The notes under the pieces were generated by a model, which ran no database searches, had not been told where the DNA came from, and saw only the letters and a list, made by a program, of their open reading frames with translations. From the NCBI GenBank assembly GCA_024644805.1, contig JAHEHC010000005.1, positions 1 to 37,923 on the forward strand: a DNA stretch of 37,923 nt. Reading direction: 5' to 3'. Positions 24,995 through 32,648 of this stretch are shown here, piece by piece (within the stretch, counting starts at the first letter, position 1; the number at the start of each line of letters is the position of its first letter). Made by a program: the position numbers and the translations under genes. The DNA is from Flavobacterium sp. (lineage in GTDB: Bacteria; Bacteroidota; Bacteroidia; Flavobacteriales; Flavobacteriaceae).

Positions 24995-25362
24995 AGCAGC
25001 TATTGTTAGTGTTTCTTGGAGGTGGTTTCGGAAGCTCTTTAAGATATTTTATTAGTAAATATCTGAATGATTCTCAACTTGGTGTTCCCTATGGGACTTT
25101 TTTTGTAAATATCCTTGGTAGTCTGATTATCGGTTTTTTATTGGGGCTGGCATTTAAATACAAATCCATATCCAATGAGACTATGTTACTGCTAGCCACC
25201 GGATTTTGTGGTGGGTTCACAACCTTCTCTGCATTTGCCTATGAGAATTATATCTATTTCCGTTCTGGTGATTACTTCACACTGGGTGTTTATACGATTC
25301 TCAGTCTTATCTTCGGAATAGCAGCTGTTATGGTTGGAATCTGGTTGGTTCGTTTTACTTAA
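24991..25362 (+). CDS. crcB: CrcB/Fluc fluoride channel
   Basis: From ATG 24991 this is a 123-residue protein with four membrane helices. Hallmarks are the N-terminal GGGFGSSLRY (10-19), GTFFVNILGS with the pore asparagine N40, and GFCGGFTTFSAF (71-82) containing the central Na+ site residues and the phenylalanines of the F- pathway. Fluc proteins form dual-topology dimers exporting fluoride. The frame is open back to 24937, but that would add 18 residues unlike the family and ignore the ATGA overlap with the SRPBCC gene. No fluoride riboswitch is recognisable upstream. The stop overlaps that of the convergent DUF1684 gene by four bases. Confidence 0.95.
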   Translation: MKQLLLVFLGGGFGSSLRYFISKYLNDSQLGVPYGTFFVNILGSLIIGFLLGLAFKYKSISNETMLLLATGFCGGFTTFSAFAYENYIYFRSGDYFTLGVYTILSLIFGIAAVMVGIWLVRFT

Positions 25363-25997
25363 TGATGACCAAAATCCTTAACTCCGGCCTCGATTCGAAT
25401 TAGAAGATCGTTTTCCTTTGGGGGGATCGGACATGAATACCGTTTGTTATAGGCACAATAGGGATTGTACGATTTATTGAAATCGATGATCAGGGCCTCA
25501 CCTTGTGGTACATCAAGGTCAATATATCTGCCTCCGCCATAGGATCCATCCCCAGAGGTCAGATCTGTAAAGGGGAGAAACACATAGTCATCTTCCGGAT
25601 CTTCTACCGGTTTTGTGCTTTTGTACACATTCAGTTTTAACTTCTTGCCATCAATTTCAAAATGAGCCTCACCGTATTTAACATATTCGGGTAAGCGATC
25701 GGTGGTGGTCTTCATTAAAAAAGGTTTTTCATTTGGTGTTCGTATAAAGGAAGCTTCCACATAGAATTTCAGTTCGATTGGATAGAATTCAAGGGATTCG
25801 AATTCTTCAAAATCCTCTGGATCCAAGATGGTTGTATCTTCATTTCTGAAATTTTCATTTAATGATTGTTGATATTCATAGATATCTAATATAATGACTC
25901 CCTTGTCTTTATCTCCAATTCTGGTATCATCTTGTGGAAATGCATGAATTGTCGAAAGTAAGAGCAGAGCAATAATGTATCTTGAAAGTGGTTTCAT
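25359..25997 (-). CDS. DUF1684 family secreted protein
   Basis: At 212 residues it has a signal peptide (MKPLSRYIIALLLLSTIHAFPQ). The mature part is recognisable as DUF1684: LKFYVEASFIRTP, GEAHFEIDGKKLKLNVYKS, DDYVFLPFTDLTSGDGSYGGGRYIDLDVP, DFNKSYNPYCAYNKRYSCPIPPKENDLLIRIEAGVKDF. The C-terminal block with NPYCAYN.RYSCP.PP.EN is the strongest family mark and holds two cysteines that could form a disulphide. The function of the family is unknown. It is monocistronic, divergent from the MFS leader region, with a TAAATTTG element upstream. Confidence 0.9.
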   Translation of the reverse strand: MKPLSRYIIALLLLSTIHAFPQDDTRIGDKDKGVIILDIYEYQQSLNENFRNEDTTILDPEDFEEFESLEFYPIELKFYVEASFIRTPNEKPFLMKTTTDRLPEYVKYGEAHFEIDGKKLKLNVYKSTKPVEDPEDDYVFLPFTDLTSGDGSYGGGRYIDLDVPQGEALIIDFNKSYNPYCAYNKRYSCPIPPKENDLLIRIEAGVKDFGHH

Positions 25998-26022
25998 GGA
26001 ATTGTTTAATTATATTCAATAG

Positions 26023-26030
26023 CAAATTTA
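26023..26030 (-). promoter_or_regulatory. Candidate -7 element of the DUF1684 gene
   Basis: Minus-strand TAAATTTG, an exact TAnnTTTG match 26-33 bases before ATG 25997. It sits where the -33 element of the opposing leader promoter would fall, so the two promoters may interfere. Confidence 0.45.
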
Positions 26031-26045
26031 GTTAAGTTTTTTCAC

Positions 26046-26053
26046 TAGATTTG
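26046..26053 (+). promoter_or_regulatory. Candidate -7 element of the MFS leader transcript
   Basis: TAGATTTG matches TAnnTTTG exactly and ends five bases before the ATG of a 24-codon ORF (26059). The transcript would therefore begin at or very near that ATG (leaderless). No clear TTG -33 element is seen 17-23 bases upstream. Confidence 0.45.
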
Positions 26054-26058
26054 CCAAT

Positions 26059-26133
26059 ATGAAAAATAACGCATACATCTGTTTACCAATAACTGACTTT
26101 TCAGGTTTGAAATGCCAGCGATGTATGTATTGA
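26059..26133 (+). CDS. Putative 24-residue leader peptide of the MFS gene
   Basis: ATG at 26059 and TGA at 26131-26133 give 24 codons, beginning MKNNAYICLPIT and ending LKCQRCMY, with three cysteines (C8, C19, C22). I recognise no homologue. Its position suggests a leader peptide: a promoter element directly upstream, a strong terminator 28 bases after the stop, then the MFS start. The RNA of codons 5-8 (26072-26079, CATACATC) is perfectly complementary to that of codons 21-23 (26120-26127, GATGTATG). The adjacent TGCCAGCG (26113-26120) can pair with the left arm of the terminator. Translation therefore could switch the fold of the downstream RNA. It might instead be chance within a small RNA gene. 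Confidence 0.45.
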   Translation: MKNNAYICLPITDFSGLKCQRCMY

Positions 26134-26160
26134 TTATTAGCAATAAATTAAATCTATATA

Positions 26161-26196
26161 AAAACGTCTGGCAATACTGCCAGACGTTTTATTTTT
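26161..26196 (+). terminator. Strong hairpin terminator or attenuator in front of the MFS gene
   Basis: AAAACGTCTGGCA (26161-26173) and TGCCAGACGTTTT (26178-26190) form a perfect 13-bp stem with a four-base loop ATAC, followed by ATTTTTAT. It ends within about ten bases of the MFS start, with no second promoter visible between them. It must therefore either end a small upstream transcript or be conditionally read through. CTGGCA (26168-26173) is also complementary to TGCCAG (26113-26118) in the leader ORF, a possible antiterminator. Confidence 0.88.
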
Positions 26197-26205
26197 ATGC
26201 CAACC

Positions 26206-27447
26206 ATGAAGAATATCTATCTAAATTACATCAGCTCATTTAAGGGACTCTCTAAAGAGATCTGGCTCTTAGCATTTGTGACTTTCATCAATCGTGCTGG
26301 AACCATGATATTGCCTTTTCTAAGTCGGTACCTTAATGAAGAGTTGATGTTCACTCTGGAAGATGTGGGGATCATTCTATCATTTTTCGGAATTGGATCC
26401 TTGGTTGGTCATTATCTGGGAGGTAAGCTCACCGATAAGATCGGTTTCTACAATGTGATGGTAAGGAGTTTACTGACTACTGGTTTCTTGTTCATAGGCT
26501 TACAATTCGTTACCACATTCTGGGGCTTATGTCTAAGTGTCTTTTTTATTATGAGTATAGCCGATATGTTCCGGCCGGCATTATTTGTTTCACTAAAGGC
26601 CTATAGTAAACCGGAAAATCAAACTCGTTCACTGGCTTTAGTAAGACTGGCTATCAATCTTGGATTCATATTTGGTCCTATCGTTGGAGGTTTGCTTATT
26701 GTCAATAATGGTTATGTTTCGTTGTTCTGGATCGATGGACTAACCTGTATCATATCTACCTTGTTATTCGTGATGTTGGTGAAGAAGAAAGAACTTCATG
26801 ATAAAGATGAAGAACATGAAGAGCAACCTGAAGAAATGAAATTTTCAATATTTAGAGACAAACCCTATCTGATCTTCTTAGGCATCAGTTTTCTAATGGG
26901 TATGGTGTTCATGCAATTGTTCTTTACCATGCCTACCTATCATTATTTCCAGTTTGGTCTATCCGAGGATTATACCGGATTGTTATTGCTATTGAATGGG
27001 GTGATCATCGTGCTTTTGGAAATGCCCATCGTGCATTGGCTGGAGATAAAAAAATCGTCGTATCCAAAGCTCTTTCTATATAGTTCGTTCCTCATGGCTA
27101 TTAGTTTCTTATTCCTGTTGTTTGATGCACATTGGGAGATCCTGATATTACAAATGGTCTTGATCACCGTAGGTGAAATGATCGCTTTCCCATTCACCAA
27201 TACATTTGCAATTAATCGGGCTAAAAAAGGATCTGAGGGGATCTATATGGCCTGGTATTCCATAGCTTTCTCATTTGCACATATTCTTTGTCCGGTAATA
27301 AGCTTTGCCATCATTGAAAAATTTGGTTATAGAACCAATTGGACCATTACTGCAATCTATGGTTTCATCGCAATGTTTTTATCTTTTTGGCTGTATATAA
27401 AACTGAAAAGATCAACTAAATATACCGTAGCTAAAACTGCGTCATGA
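26206..27447 (+). CDS. Major facilitator superfamily transporter (DHA1-like exporter)
   Basis: From ATG 26206 this gives 413 residues (an ATG three codons upstream at 26197 lies in the terminator U tract and is less likely). There are twelve hydrophobic helices with the MFS loop 2-3 motif GGKLTDKIGFYNVMVRS, and the antiporter-type helix 5 region RLAINLGFIFGPIVGGLL. An unusual acidic central loop lies between the two halves (KKKELHDKDEEHEEQPEEMK). The helix 5 'motif C'-like GFIFGPIVGG suggests drug or metabolite export. It has no promoter of its own that I can see, so expression probably depends on the upstream leader. The stop (TGA 27445-27447) overlaps a short decayed frame. Confidence 0.88.
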   Translation: MKNIYLNYISSFKGLSKEIWLLAFVTFINRAGTMILPFLSRYLNEELMFTLEDVGIILSFFGIGSLVGHYLGGKLTDKIGFYNVMVRSLLTTGFLFIGLQFVTTFWGLCLSVFFIMSIADMFRPALFVSLKAYSKPENQTRSLALVRLAINLGFIFGPIVGGLLIVNNGYVSLFWIDGLTCIISTLLFVMLVKKKELHDKDEEHEEQPEEMKFSIFRDKPYLIFLGISFLMGMVFMQLFFTMPTYHYFQFGLSEDYTGLLLLLNGVIIVLLEMPIVHWLEIKKSSYPKLFLYSSFLMAISFLFLLFDAHWEILILQMVLITVGEMIAFPFTNTFAINRAKKGSEGIYMAWYSIAFSFAHILCPVISFAIIEKFGYRTNWTITAIYGFIAMFLSFWLYIKLKRSTKYTVAKTAS

Positions 27448-27576
27448 AAATTTTAGTGTTGTCATACTTTTTATTGCATTTGTATCCTTTAATAATACGA
27501 ATCAGGATAGCAAATCGAAGGAGATTGGGATCTTGAAGAGGTCCATTATTGGATCGTTGATGGATCCGACAAATAG
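27444..27576 (+). pseudogene. Possible frameshifted remnant of a small secreted peptide gene
   Basis: ATGA at 27444 overlaps the MFS stop. One frame-shift after the start gives NFSVVILFIAFVSFNNTNQD, a convincing signal peptide followed by a polar stretch. A second shift near 27517 gives GDWDLEEVHYWIVDGSDK and then TAG (27574-27576), a good C-terminus. None of the three frames encodes both parts. A short gene with two indels, one in an A run, is the simplest reading, but chance or sequencing errors are possible. I recognise no family. Confidence 0.3.
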
Positions 27577-27578
27577 TA

Positions 27579-28016
27579 TCATTTTTTCAACACTTTATTC
27601 TCTACGACATGGGATAAAACGATCTGGGTCTTGGTCTCACCATAACTGATCAGTTGATCGATAAAAGCCTCCAGGTGTTTCTGGTTCTTTAAGACCACTT
27701 CCATGACAATATTCTCGTTTCCGGTGATCCTATAGCAATTCAAAACTTCATCATAGGTCTTGACTATTTGAAGGAATGGTTTTAGTTTACCCATAAAGGC
27801 ACGTAAGGTAATGATTGCCTTGAGTTGATATCCCAAATCGAATGGTGATATCTTTGTGGTATATGCGGTTATGACACCCATATCTTCCATCTTTCTAATA
27901 CGTTCCGAAACAGCCGGTGAACTTATTCCGACCTTCCTGCCAATATCCGTATTTGTTTGTCGGGCATTCTCTTGTAAACATTGTAATATTTTCCAATTTA
28001 AAGCGTCCAATAACAT
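27579..28016 (-). CDS. Lrp/AsnC family transcriptional regulator
   Basis: The 145 residues match the family: an N-terminal winged HTH (LDALNWKILQCLQENARQTNTDIGRKVGISSPAVSERIRKMEDMGVITAYT) with the recognition helix SSPAVSERIRKME, then the RAM ligand-binding domain (LKAIITLRAFMGKLKPFLQIVKTYDEVLNCYRITGNENIVMEVVLKNQKHLEAFIDQLISYGETKTQIVLSHV). The GN.N. motif sits at ITGNENIVM, where amino acid effectors bind between subunits. The ligand cannot be predicted. It converges with the MFS gene, so it is a possible but unproven regulator of that exporter. A TATATTTG promoter element lies 38-45 bases upstream. Confidence 0.95.
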   Translation of the reverse strand: MLLDALNWKILQCLQENARQTNTDIGRKVGISSPAVSERIRKMEDMGVITAYTTKISPFDLGYQLKAIITLRAFMGKLKPFLQIVKTYDEVLNCYRITGNENIVMEVVLKNQKHLEAFIDQLISYGETKTQIVLSHVVENKVLKK

Positions 28017-28053
28017 ATTAAATTTTTTAGATGAAAAAAATCATTAATTAAAG

Positions 28054-28061
28054 CAAATATA
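28054..28061 (-). promoter_or_regulatory. Candidate -7 element of the Lrp/AsnC gene
   Basis: Minus-strand TATATTTG, exact TAnnTTTG match 38-45 bases before ATG 28016. AT-rich near-palindromic stretches around 28071-28090 (TTTAAATATTAAT) could be an autoregulatory site. Confidence 0.5.
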
Positions 28062-28105
28062 CTGATATGCTTTAAATATTAATGATAAATACGGTGTTTT
28101 GTAGC

Positions 28106-28113
28106 TAATTTTG
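28106..28113 (+). promoter_or_regulatory. Candidate -7 element of the hypothetical gene at 28145
   Basis: TAATTTTG, exact TAnnTTTG match 32-39 bases before ATG 28145. It opposes the Lrp promoter in the same 128-base intergenic region. Confidence 0.45.
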
Positions 28114-28144
28114 GATTATTCTTTAATTGCCCTTAAGAATTGTT

Positions 28145-28540
28145 ATGATACCTAATTTTACTAATAACCTACATGGGTCACCTATATATAAAAAGGCTTT
28201 GGAAATCTTCCATCTTTCCAGAAGCATTTCGCACTATATGGCTACCGACCTATCTCCACTTCAAGGAAATGGAAATGAAGACCCAAATATCTATTTTACC
28301 GGAGACATCATTCAACAGTCGGTCTCACTTGCACCGGAAATATTAAAAGCTGAAAGCAAAACATTTTCAGAAGAAAAATACAAGCATACTATTTCCATCA
28401 ACAGACTGACCAATGGGTTGTATAAAAACTGCGAAAGACTTGAAAGGGTCAATAGCAATGGCAAGGATTTCCTTTACTTACTTAGAAATGAGATCAAGAA
28501 GTTCAAAGATCTGCAAAAGAACTGGATGCTAACTCTATAG
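28145..28540 (+). CDS. Hypothetical helical protein, unknown family
   Basis: From ATG 28145 it has 131 residues (a TTG at 28127 would extend it by six). There is no signal peptide or membrane segment. It appears mostly alpha-helical: SPIYKKALEIFHLSRSISHYM (8-28), a polar loop with LQGNGNEDPNIYFTGD, then EILKAESKTFSEEKYKHTISINRLTNGLYKNCERLERV and a basic C-terminal helix LRNEIKKFKDLQKNWML. The length and the helical up-down pattern, with a TGDIIQQS segment, suggest a small helical bundle. I recall similar unnamed proteins in Flavobacteriaceae but assign no function. It is divergent from the Lrp/AsnC gene and followed by the tandem repeat array. Confidence 0.72.
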   Translation: MIPNFTNNLHGSPIYKKALEIFHLSRSISHYMATDLSPLQGNGNEDPNIYFTGDIIQQSVSLAPEILKAESKTFSEEKYKHTISINRLTNGLYKNCERLERVNSNGKDFLYLLRNEIKKFKDLQKNWMLTL

Positions 28541-28670
28541 CAGATCTCATAAGCTGATTTTTGATTTCTTTAAAGATAATAAAAACTGAAGAATAGGAAT
28601 AATAATTCAGATTTTACAAAGATATATTCCATGCTGAATTGTAAAACTAAAAGTGTTCTTGGTGAAAACC

Positions 28671-29061
28671 TGCGACAAGCTCAGGGTAAGCGATTCACAC
28701 ACTTTTCATTACTGAAAAGTGGTTCCTTGAACTATTCCATCATTGAGGAGACCCTGCGACAAGCTCAGGGTAAGCGATTCACACACTTTTCGTAACTGAA
28801 AAGTGGTTCCTTGAACTATTCCATCATTGAGGAGACCCTGCGACAAGTTCAGAGTAAGCGATTCACACACTTTTCGTAACTGAAAAGTGGTTCCTTGAAC
28901 TATTTCATCATTGAGGAGACCCTGCGACAAGCTCAGGGTAAGCGATTCACACACTTTTCATTACTGAAAAGTGGTTCCTTGAACTATTTCATCATTGAGG
29001 AGACCCTGCGACAAGCTCAGGGTAAGCGATTCACACACTTTTCATTACTGAAAAGTGGTTC
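28671..29061. repeat. Tandem array of 84-bp direct repeats, five copies
   Basis: The unit starts at 28671, 28755, 28839, 28923 and 29007, exactly 84 bases apart; the fifth copy is cut after about 55 bases. Each unit begins TGCGACAAGCTCAGGGTAAG and contains CTTTTC/GAAAAG separated by six bases (a small hairpin) and CCCTG/CAGGG around CGACAAGCT. Copies differ at few positions: CATTACTG in copies 1, 4 and 5 against CGTAACTG in 2 and 3; AAGTTCAGAG only in copy 3; TATTTCATC in 3 and 4. The GACAAGCTCAG core is a common Bacteroidota intergenic repeat. No variable spacers exist, so this is not CRISPR. The rest of the 526-base gap (28541-28670) is AT-rich with nothing recognisable. Confidence 0.95.
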
Positions 29062-29066
29062 TCTGC

Positions 29067-32000
29067 TTACATATTTCGTCTGTACTGACCCCCCACTTCA
29101 AATAAAGCATTGGTAATTTGTCCTAAGGTACATTTCTTGCAAACCTCCATCAGGGACTCAAAAATATTCTCATTATGGATGGCCTTTTGCTGCAATTCTT
29201 CGATCAATCTCTCAGTCTTGTCCTTATTAGCTTGATGAAGATTTTCGATCACTTGAATTTGGATCTTTTTCTCCTCCTCTGTGGCTCTTATCACCTCTCC
29301 CGGAATAATGGTTGGAGAGCCCTTACTACTCAGAAATGTATTGACCCCAATTATTGGAAATTCTCCATTGTGTTTTAGGGTTTCATAATACAGGCTTTCT
29401 TCCTGGATCTTGCTACGTTGGTACATGGTCTCCATGGCACCCAGAACGCCTCCGCGCTCCGTGATCTTGTCAAATTCCTCAAGGACTGCTTCTTCAACCA
29501 GATCGGTCAGCTCTTCGATAATGAACGAACCCTGGATCGGATTCTCATTCTTGGCCAATCCCAATTCTTTGTTGATGATCAATTGAATGGCCATGGCCCT
29601 TCTAACACTTTCCTCGGTTGGGGTCGTAATGGCCTCATCATAGGCATTGGTATGCAGCGAATTGCAATTGTCATAAATCGCATATAGAGCCTGCAAGGTG
29701 GTTCGAATATCATTGAAATCAATTTCCTGAGCATGCAAGGACCTACCTGAAGTCTGAATGTGATATTTCAGCATTTGTGCTCTTGGATTAGCACCATATT
29801 TGTACTTCAAGGCCTTGGACCAGATCTTACGTGCAACCCGCCCTATGACCGAATATTCTGGATCGATCCCATTGCTAAAGAAAAAAGATAAGTTGGGTCC
29901 AAATTTATTGATGTCCATCCCTCTGGACAAATAATATTCTACATAGGTGAATCCGTTGGCCAGTGTGAATGCCAATTGAGTAATTGGATTGGCGCCGGCT
30001 TCTGCAATATGATATCCAGAAATGGATACTGAATAGAAATTCCTGACCTGATTCTCTATGAAATATTCCTGAACATCACCCATCAATCGCAAGGCAAATT
30101 CAGTTGAGAATATACAGGTGTTTTGAGCCTGGTCCTCTTTTAAGATATCCGCCTGAACGGTACCACGAACCTGTTTCAAGGTCTGGTATTTGATTTTATC
30201 ATAGACCTCTTTGGGCAATACTTCATCTCCTGTAACTCCTAACAACATCAACCCCAATCCATCATTCCCCTCAGGGATCTCACCATGATAGCGAGGAGGC
30301 TCTACTCCCTTGTCTTTATAGATCTTTTTGATCTTGGAATTGACCTTTTTTTCTAACCCGTTCTCCTTAATGTACTTTTCACAATTCTGATCGATAGCCG
30401 CATTCATGAAATATCCCAACAACATGGGGGCTGGCCCATTGATGGTCATACTCACTGAGGTCATGGGATCGCTGAGATCAAATCCAGAATACAATTTTTT
30501 AGCATCATCCAGGCAACATACCGATACTCCGGCATTACCGATCTTTCCGTAGATATCCGGTCGATGATCGGGATCGTTCCCGTATAGCGTGACACTATCG
30601 AATGCGGTTGAAAGACGCTTAGCTGGCATTTCCAAACTCACATAATGAAATCGTCTGTTGGTTCTTTCCGGTCCGCCTTCACCGGCAAACATCCTTGTTG
30701 GATCTTCCCCGGTCCTCTTAAAGGGATACAATCCGGATGCATAGGGGAACTCACCCGGAACATTCTCTTGTAATATCCATTGCAGAATATCACCCCAGGC
30801 ACGATATCTGGGCAATGAGACCTTGGGTATCTGCAAATGCGATAAGGATTCGGTATGGGTCTCTATATTCAGCTCCTTGCCTCTTACCTCAAATGAATAC
30901 ACAGGTTCCTTATACCTTTTTATAGTATCCTTCCAGTTAATGATCTTATCCCAATTATAAGGGTCCAGATCTTTTTTCATTCCATCGAACTCAGCGAACA
31001 ATAGTTTTAGGAAATCTTTATTTTCTTCTTTTTCGACACGATCATAGATGGCATTTTGATCTATCCCATTGTCATCAATGAAACTCATCTCATCATGGTC
31101 TTTGGGTATATTGACCACAGTACAAATCGTTTTATAGATGGCATACAGTTTTTGGGCCACCTCAACCTGATCGATCGATCGTGAATCATAATTTCTGTTG
31201 TTCTCTGCTATCTCAGACAGATATCTGGTTCTTGCAGGAGGGATCACAAAAACCTTTTCAGACATTTCATTTCCAGTACTGAAATTGCTTTTCAAACTGG
31301 TCTCGGTCTTTTCAACCAATAGTTCCATGACCGATTTATATAAGCGATTCATTCCGGGATCGTTGAATTGAGAGGCAATAGTTCCAAATACAGGCAATTC
31401 ATCTTGCGGGGTATCCCACAAATTGTTATTTCGCATGTATTGCTTCTTAACATCCCTTAAGGCATCTTTGGCTCCTCTTTTATCAAATTTATTGATGGCG
31501 ACCAGATCAGCAAAATCCAGCATATCGATCTTCTCCAACTGAGTAGCTGCACCAAATTCCGGGGTCATCACATATAGAGAAACATCACTGTGATCCAAGA
31601 TCTCTGTATCACTCTGACCAATTCCGGATGTCTCCAGAATGATCAGGTCGTAATCTGCAGCCTTTAAAACCTCAACTGCCTCGGCAACATTCTTCGAAAG
31701 TGCCAGATTGCTTTGTCGGGTTGCTAAACTTCTCATATAGACTCTGGGCACATTGATCGAATTCATACGAATTCGGTCTCCCAGCAGTGCTCCACCCGTC
31801 TTTCTCTTAGAAGGATCGACCGATATGATCCCAATGGTCTTATCTTTAAAATCGATCAGGAATCTTCGTACCAGCTCATCGACCAAAGAAGATTTTCCTG
31901 CTCCACCTGTCCCCGTAATTCCAAGAACCGGAGTTTTTGAGGAGCTATTCATCTTTTTGATCGTATCGATGAAACCCTTTGAAACATCTGGAAAATTTTC

Positions 32001-32519
32001 AGCAGCAGAAATGATACGGGCAATAGCTCCCACATCCTTGGCTTTAAGATCTTTCAGATCTCCATTTATTGTATCTCCAATGGGAAAATCGGATTGTTCT
32101 ACCAGATCATTGATCATGCCCTGCAAACCCATTTCCCTACCATCATCAGGCGAATAGATCCTGGTGATCCCATAATCCATCAGCTCTTTGACCTCAGTAG
32201 GTAAAATAACTCCTCCCCCTCCTCCGAAAATCTTTATATGAGTGGCTCCTCTTTCCTTCAACAGATCGTACATGTATTTAAAATACTCGTTATGTCCCCC
32301 TTGGTAGGATGTTAAAGCAATGGCATTGGCATCTTCCTGAATTGCAGTATTCACCACTTCTTCGACACTTCGATCATGTCCCAAATGAATCACTTCCACC
32401 CCGGTAGCCTGTATTATTCTCCTCATGATGTTTATGGAGGCATCATGGCCGTCAAAAAGAGAGGCGGCTGTTACAATTCTTACCTTATTCTTGGGTTTAT
32501 ATACTGCTATTTTATCCAT
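29067..32519 (-). CDS. icmF: Fused isobutyryl-CoA mutase IcmF (B12 domain, G-protein, mutase)
   Basis: A protein of 1150 residues with three parts in one chain. The N-terminal B12-binding domain has D23-G-H25-D-A-S (H25 the cobalt ligand). A MeaB-like P-loop GTPase has GTGGAGKSS (203-211) and later NKFDKRGA. The C-terminal mutase TIM barrel shows [19 protein letters not shown] and [22 protein letters not shown]. This order (B12-G-mutase) is that of IcmF, which interconverts isobutyryl-CoA and n-butyryl-CoA with adenosylcobalamin; some members also act on isovaleryl- or pivalyl-CoA. The built-in G-protein replaces a separate chaperone. It is monocistronic; the tandem repeats start six bases beyond its stop. 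It is often annotated simply as methylmalonyl-CoA mutase family protein. Confidence 0.92.
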   Translation of the reverse strand: MDKIAVYKPKNKVRIVTAASLFDGHDASINIMRRIIQATGVEVIHLGHDRSVEEVVNTAIQEDANAIALTSYQGGHNEYFKYMYDLLKERGATHIKIFGGGGGVILPTEVKELMDYGITRIYSPDDGREMGLQGMINDLVEQSDFPIGDTINGDLKDLKAKDVGAIARIISAAENFPDVSKGFIDTIKKMNSSSKTPVLGITGTGGAGKSSLVDELVRRFLIDFKDKTIGIISVDPSKRKTGGALLGDRIRMNSINVPRVYMRSLATRQSNLALSKNVAEAVEVLKAADYDLIILETSGIGQSDTEILDHSDVSLYVMTPEFGAATQLEKIDMLDFADLVAINKFDKRGAKDALRDVKKQYMRNNNLWDTPQDELPVFGTIASQFNDPGMNRLYKSVMELLVEKTETSLKSNFSTGNEMSEKVFVIPPARTRYLSEIAENNRNYDSRSIDQVEVAQKLYAIYKTICTVVNIPKDHDEMSFIDDNGIDQNAIYDRVEKEENKDFLKLLFAEFDGMKKDLDPYNWDKIINWKDTIKRYKEPVYSFEVRGKELNIETHTESLSHLQIPKVSLPRYRAWGDILQWILQENVPGEFPYASGLYPFKRTGEDPTRMFAGEGGPERTNRRFHYVSLEMPAKRLSTAFDSVTLYGNDPDHRPDIYGKIGNAGVSVCCLDDAKKLYSGFDLSDPMTSVSMTINGPAPMLLGYFMNAAIDQNCEKYIKENGLEKKVNSKIKKIYKDKGVEPPRYHGEIPEGNDGLGLMLLGVTGDEVLPKEVYDKIKYQTLKQVRGTVQADILKEDQAQNTCIFSTEFALRLMGDVQEYFIENQVRNFYSVSISGYHIAEAGANPITQLAFTLANGFTYVEYYLSRGMDINKFGPNLSFFFSNGIDPEYSVIGRVARKIWSKALKYKYGANPRAQMLKYHIQTSGRSLHAQEIDFNDIRTTLQALYAIYDNCNSLHTNAYDEAITTPTEESVRRAMAIQLIINKELGLAKNENPIQGSFIIEELTDLVEEAVLEEFDKITERGGVLGAMETMYQRSKIQEESLYYETLKHNGEFPIIGVNTFLSSKGSPTIIPGEVIRATEEEKKIQIQVIENLHQANKDKTERLIEELQQKAIHNENIFESLMEVCKKCTLGQITNALFEVGGQYRRNM

Positions 32520-32595
32520 TCGGACAGGTCTTATTATTTGATCTGCAATTTAAGGAATATTCAAACTATATGATAGAAATTATTAGGCATAATAA

Positions 32596-32627
32596 TTGAA
32601 CGAATATCCACACATCTTTTATCTTTG
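32596..32627 (+). promoter_or_regulatory. Candidate promoter of the DUF4197 gene
   Basis: TTG (32596-32598), a 21-base spacer and TATCTTTG (32620-32627), an exact TAnnTTTG match. The ATG follows at 32649. Confidence 0.55.
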
Positions 32628-32648
32628 TTAAATATAAACAAATGATCT

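Noticed and set aside
28709-28954. Minus-strand open frame of 81 residues with three 28-residue repeats
   Set aside because: It only exists because the 84-bp repeat unit is a multiple of three. The CATTACTG variants in copies 1 and 4 give stops in the same frame, it starts at GTG inside a repeat, and no regulatory or coding signal supports it.
28671-29061. CRISPR array
   Set aside because: The 84-base units are uniform with no variable spacers and no cas genes are present.
28895-29116. Plus-strand open frame across the repeats into the icmF 3' end
   Set aside because: Same repeat artefact, continuing antisense into icmF; no start signal or homology.
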